DNA of 10,189 nucleotides from Podochytrium sp. JEL0797 (taxonomy: Eukaryota; Chytridiomycota; Chytridiomycetes; Chytridiales; Chytriomycetaceae): the NCBI GenBank assembly GCA_027596195.1, contig JADGJG010000985.1:1-10189 (forward strand), in the 5' to 3' direction. The position numbers and the translations under genes were made by a program. How positions within the stretch are numbered: the first letter of the stretch is position 1; each line of letters begins with the position of its first letter. The notes beneath the pieces were generated by a model. That model saw only the letters and a program-made list of their open reading frames with translations. It searched no databases and was not told the DNA's origin. Shown piece by piece: positions 7,424 to 10,189 of the stretch.

Positions 7424-7511
7424 GTAGATAAATTAACTTTTCAGCATTTTTCGTGGAATAAGTGATGAAGGCGTTAAGAAATTCATTTAGATGGGATTTT
7501 TTGAGTGAGTC
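7424..7511 (-). pseudogene. Relic of a gene-B-like C-terminal cysteine domain
   Basis: On the minus strand, 7511 downward reads DSLKKSHLNEFLNAFITYSTKNAEKLI. This aligns with gene B DSLKSIPSL...LDELCDAFVACSTKCERAVI, with an internal deletion and loss of all three cysteines. Stretches such as CGTGGAATAAGTGATGAAGG against CGTGGAACAAGCGACAAAGG support common origin at the DNA level. An upstream in-frame stop (about 7517) and the lack of a start show it is a dead fragment, probably from an old tandem duplication of gene B. The rest of 7288-7632 holds the 3' flank of B, a (GA)n(GT)n tract at 7563-7582, and no gene. Confidence 0.5.
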
Positions 7512-7562
7512 GGGTTACAAACACAATGTAAAGTTTTATTGATTGTACAAGAAAAAGATAGC

Positions 7563-7582
7563 GAGAGAGAGTGTGTGTGTGT
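7563..7582 (+). repeat. GA/GT microsatellite
   Basis: A run of GA units followed by GT units, about 20 bases, in the 3' flank of bZIP gene B. Simple sequence repeat with no evidence of function. Confidence 0.6.
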
Positions 7583-7632
7583 TATAGAAAAGGCGAAAGA
7601 TCACTCAGAAATGCGAAAACACACACCCCCCT

Positions 7633-8979
7633 TCAAAGGGATCCACCCCGAATCCCCTCGCCACCCAACAAAACAGCCACAGCCACCTTCTTTTTGATGT
7701 GCTCCTTATTCTTCTCCTTCACTTCCTCCATCACCTCCAAAAACCGCACCTGATCTTCCCCACTACACTGCGCCAACATTTTGCTCTGCACAATCTTCAT
7801 GGCTTCCTTTTCAGGTCCTTGTAGATTATCACCAGGACAAACTCCGTTATTCTCAATCACGGCACGCTCGCATTTCGTGGAACAAGCGACAAAGGCGTCA
7901 CAGAGTTCATCGAGGAGGGATTCGTCTTTTGCGAGGGAGGGGATGGATTTGAGTGAGTCGTAGGCGGCAATGAGGTGGGGCATGTCCTGGCACGCTTTTT
8001 CCTCGGCTTCTTGTTTCGATTTCGGCGGGGTTTGAACGGATGATGACATGGGAGGAGTCATCAAAGAAGTCGAGGCCGTCACTTCGGCTGTTGAATTCGG
8101 GCTATTGATTTTGAGGAGGGCCGACAGGAAATCTTGGTCCGTGTCGTCGAGGCCATTGATTCCCGTGAGTGGAGCCGGGGAGTCTCTGAAGGAGGTGAAG
8201 TCGACGAGGGAAGTGAAGTCGAGGGGTAGTTGGGGGGTGAGGGAGACGGGGGCGGTGGAGGCGAAGGAGTTGGATGAGATGGAGGTGAGTGGGGATGCTG
8301 TTGTGGGTTGTTGATGGGGAGGGGGGGAGAAGAGTGCAGGTGCGGGGAGGGATTGGAGGAGGAGGTCGGCAAAGAGGTCGTCGGCTGTGAGACTCGCTTG
8401 TTGGGTTGCGAGGGTGTTGAGCGTAGAAGTGGGAGATGGGGTGAGCCTGGAATGCGGGGGTTTGGTTTCAAAGAGTTTGTTATTCGTGAGCAGGTTGTCG
8501 ATGGGTTGGTTCAGGTTGTATGGCATTGAGAAGGAGAAGGTCATTTGGCGCAGCACTTGGACTTCTTGTTCGAGGGCTTCGACTTTTTGCTGCAATTGGA
8601 TCTCTTGGGGAGTTGGGCCGCGGTTCTCGACAATGGCGGTGAGTTCAGAGACTTTGGATTCGAGGTCTTTGAGCTGGTTGGCCTTGCGTTCTGTTTAATA
8701 GTTAGGCACAGCTCCTTAGAATCCTTAGAAACAAGTAAACTCACCCCTGAACTGGCGCTGTGCCTCGCGGGACTGGGCGACTCTCTTGTCCGTTGGTGTG
8801 GAAGTGTCGAGCTTGCGACCAGGCTTTGCGCGCGGCTTCTTTGCCTTTGTGTCCTGGGAGTCCTGGTCTGGCTCTGAGCCATCCTGGCTGCCCTTGAGCG
8901 TGCGCTTGTGCGAAGTCTCGAGAGAGTAGGGGAAGAGTTCGTCAAGGGCGGTAGGCGAGGGCGTGAGGAAGTGGTCCAT
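7633..8979 (-). CDS. Yap1/Pap1-like bZIP factor B with C-terminal Cys domain, two exons
   Basis: Exon 1 is 8979-8745 and exon 2 is 8690-7633, joined across a 54-nt intron (GTGAGT, branch CCTAACT, AACAG); 430 residues. Order: acidic N-terminus starting MDHFLTPSP; KPGRK motif; basic region SREAQRQFRERKANQLKDLE with Ser70 in place of the near-invariant Asn; zipper and second coiled segment to about residue 125; Ser/Pro/Thr-rich middle; DFTSFRD at 242-248; C-terminus with DSLKSIPSL and LLDELCDAFVACSTKC. All six cysteines (312, 342, 348, 352, 363, 387) are in the last 120 residues. The segment resembles the Yap1/Pap1 c-CRD, whose cysteines sense oxidants and mask a nuclear export signal; redox regulation is inferred. 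The intron lies two bases from the equivalent point in C. A TGACGT half-site sits at 8985-8990, in the leader. Confidence 0.88.
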
Positions 8980-9109
8980 AGTGATGACGTGGAACGGTTT
9001 CGGTTTCGTGGAATCGCAGCGAAAGAAAGAAGTTCGCAATTCGTTGCATTTCAAATCAGCGGAACGACCACCTCCCCTATTGTAACTTACGACCGCCAGA
9101 GTGGGGTAT

Positions 9110-9982
9110 TCAATTGAAAAGAAACGCATCCAACTCTTCGTTAAAATCAAGCCCCTGCTCGCAACTATCCTGCATTTCTGATCCATCAAGTATTCCACCA
9201 TTTTCACCGCCACCGCCACCGCCACCACTCATCAAGGCCAAATTCGACTCCCGCAAGGCTTCATTCGCTACCTCAAGCTCAGCAACCCGCAGCTTCAGAA
9301 CCGCCTCGGATCTTGCCGCATTTTGGAGGAGACGGACCGTTTGTTCGAGATCTTGAACGTATCTAATACCCAACGCGTGTTTGAAATGAGATACGAGAAG
9401 GTTTATGCCACACTTCACAATTTTCGTTGGATTTGCAACGTTTTCGCGTGCTTTTTGGAAAAGAGGGGGGAGGGCACTCTGAACTGACCTGGCTCTGCGT
9501 TCTCGAAAGTTTCTTGCCGCCTCTCGTTGTTGGCCAATTCTCTAAATTGGTATTGAATTCCTCAACAACGGCGTCTCCCACATTTTTCAAAACAAAATGA
9601 CAAAACCCACGCGATTCGCCGGCTCCGAAATAGACAGTTTCCTGCCCTTCTTTCGCAGAGGAGGAGGAGGAGGTGGAATAGAAGTAGGAATCAGAACGTC
9701 AGGAGTAGTAACCTTTGATCGCGACGACGCGTCGTCATTTAGAGTCTCGCACGAATCCTGCAGGGCCTCCGTGGACTGTTGTTGATTGATGTGGATGAGT
9801 GGAGTGTCAATGAGGACCGGTGGTGGATCGGATCGAAAGGGGGAAATATGTGATGCGCGTGTTTGTGCCTTGTCGATCGATTTCGTGGGTTCGTCATCGT
9901 CCTGCGGTGACAGGAGGAACTCTTCAAACAAAGTCCATGGCTCCGATTCGCCGAGGGTGATGTGAGTGGGCTTCGTGGTCAT
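9110..9982 (-). CDS. bZIP transcription factor A, three exons
   Basis: Exons 9982-9611, 9541-9489 and 9362-9110, with introns of 69 nt (GTGGGT...TTTAG) and 126 nt (GTCAGT...ATTAG); 225 residues, all in frame. The N-terminal 100 residues are acidic and Ser/Thr/Pro-rich, followed by a Pro run, RKKGRK, and a basic region split over exons 1-3: GQQREAARNFRERRARYVQD. Gln129 takes the place of the near-invariant Asn; the FRERR core is kept. The zipper continues to about residue 185 (heptads through LEQTVRLL, LRVAELEVANEAL). A Gly run encoded by a CCACCG-type repeat (9204-9226) and an acidic C-terminus with one Cys follow; the cysteine domain of B and C is absent. Its introns do not match the B/C position. 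Gene B starts 130 bases downstream in the same direction. Confidence 0.85.
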
Positions 9983-10096
9983 CTGAGCGTTGGCGCGGGC
10001 CCCGAAACGAGATCAATTTTTTTGTGTTCATCAACCTTCTGGAATCTCTGAAGTCACAAAATGGAACGCAAAATTACAGCAGTTTGCAATAAACTT

Positions 10097-10098
<2 letters not shown>
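9983..10098. promoter_or_regulatory. Truncated upstream region of gene A
   Basis: About 115 bases between the ATG of gene A and the poly-G end. A T7 run at 10016-10022 and a single heat-shock-element-like TTCTGGAA at 10037-10044 are present, but neither is convincing. The rest of the promoter is beyond the contig. Confidence 0.3.
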
Positions 10099-10179
<81 letters not shown>

Positions 10180-10189
10180 CGGGGAGGGG
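10099..10189 (+). repeat. Terminal poly-G run
   Basis: An uninterrupted run of 81 G (10099-10179) followed by C, four G, A and four G closes the window. Such a run at a contig end is typical of no-signal G calls in two-colour sequencing being assembled. It does not look like a telomere, which would show a TTAGGG-type unit. Confidence 0.85.

Noticed and set aside
8079..8471. Minus-strand Ser/Pro-rich frame of 130 codons
   Set aside because: It is an out-of-frame shadow of bZIP gene B exon 2, which has the conserved domains.
10037..10044. Heat shock element TTCTGGAA upstream of gene A
   Set aside because: Only two units; a functional element normally needs three or more alternating repeats.
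1..10189. tRNA, rRNA or CRISPR features
   Set aside because: No tRNA-like B box with matching arms, no rRNA signature and no regularly spaced direct repeats were seen on either strand by eye.
10099..10189. Telomere at the right end
   Set aside because: A pure G run without a T/A-containing repeat unit does not fit fungal telomeres.

Overview
The window looks like a fungal nuclear genome, probably an early-diverging zoosporic (chytrid-like) lineage. Evidence: genes interrupted by short GT-AG introns (48-126 nt), fungal Yap/Pap1-type bZIP proteins, and MYND-finger proteins. The chytrid placement is inference from family style only. Every gene with an intact or nearly intact frame lies on the minus strand; only one dead MYND copy is on the plus strand.

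Layout from right to left, the direction of transcription: a poly-G contig end (10099-10189); bZIP gene A (9982-9110, three exons); bZIP gene B (8979-7633, two exons); a decayed relic of a B-like C-terminal cysteine domain (about 7511-7424); a dead MYND gene on the plus strand (6919-7287); the right arm of a 150-160 bp inverted repeat (6765-6916); a coiled-coil gene with one intron and one frame break (6523-5754); the left arm (5438-5600); bZIP gene C (5369-4280, two exons); a second dead MYND gene (about 4110-2984); bZIP gene D with two separate bZIP motifs (2551-1562); a bZIP-derived gene E whose basic region and zipper are in different frames (1438-734); and the start of a Q/P/H-rich gene (440 to beyond the left edge).

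The region is a local expansion of Yap-like bZIP factors mixed with dead MYND copies. B and C share a GRK-type motif before the basic region, an intron at nearly the same place inside it, a DFTSFRD/DFTTYRD block at residues 242-248 of both, and a C-terminal Cys block resembling the redox-sensing cysteine-rich domain of Yap1/Pap1. A, B and C all replace the near-invariant Asn of the bZIP basic region. AP-1/CRE-like sites lie upstream of E and of the Q-rich gene, so cross- or autoregulation is possible but untested.

Several single-base frame breaks sit in A/T homopolymers and could be assembly errors. The stops in the MYND copies come from substitutions, which supports real decay there.
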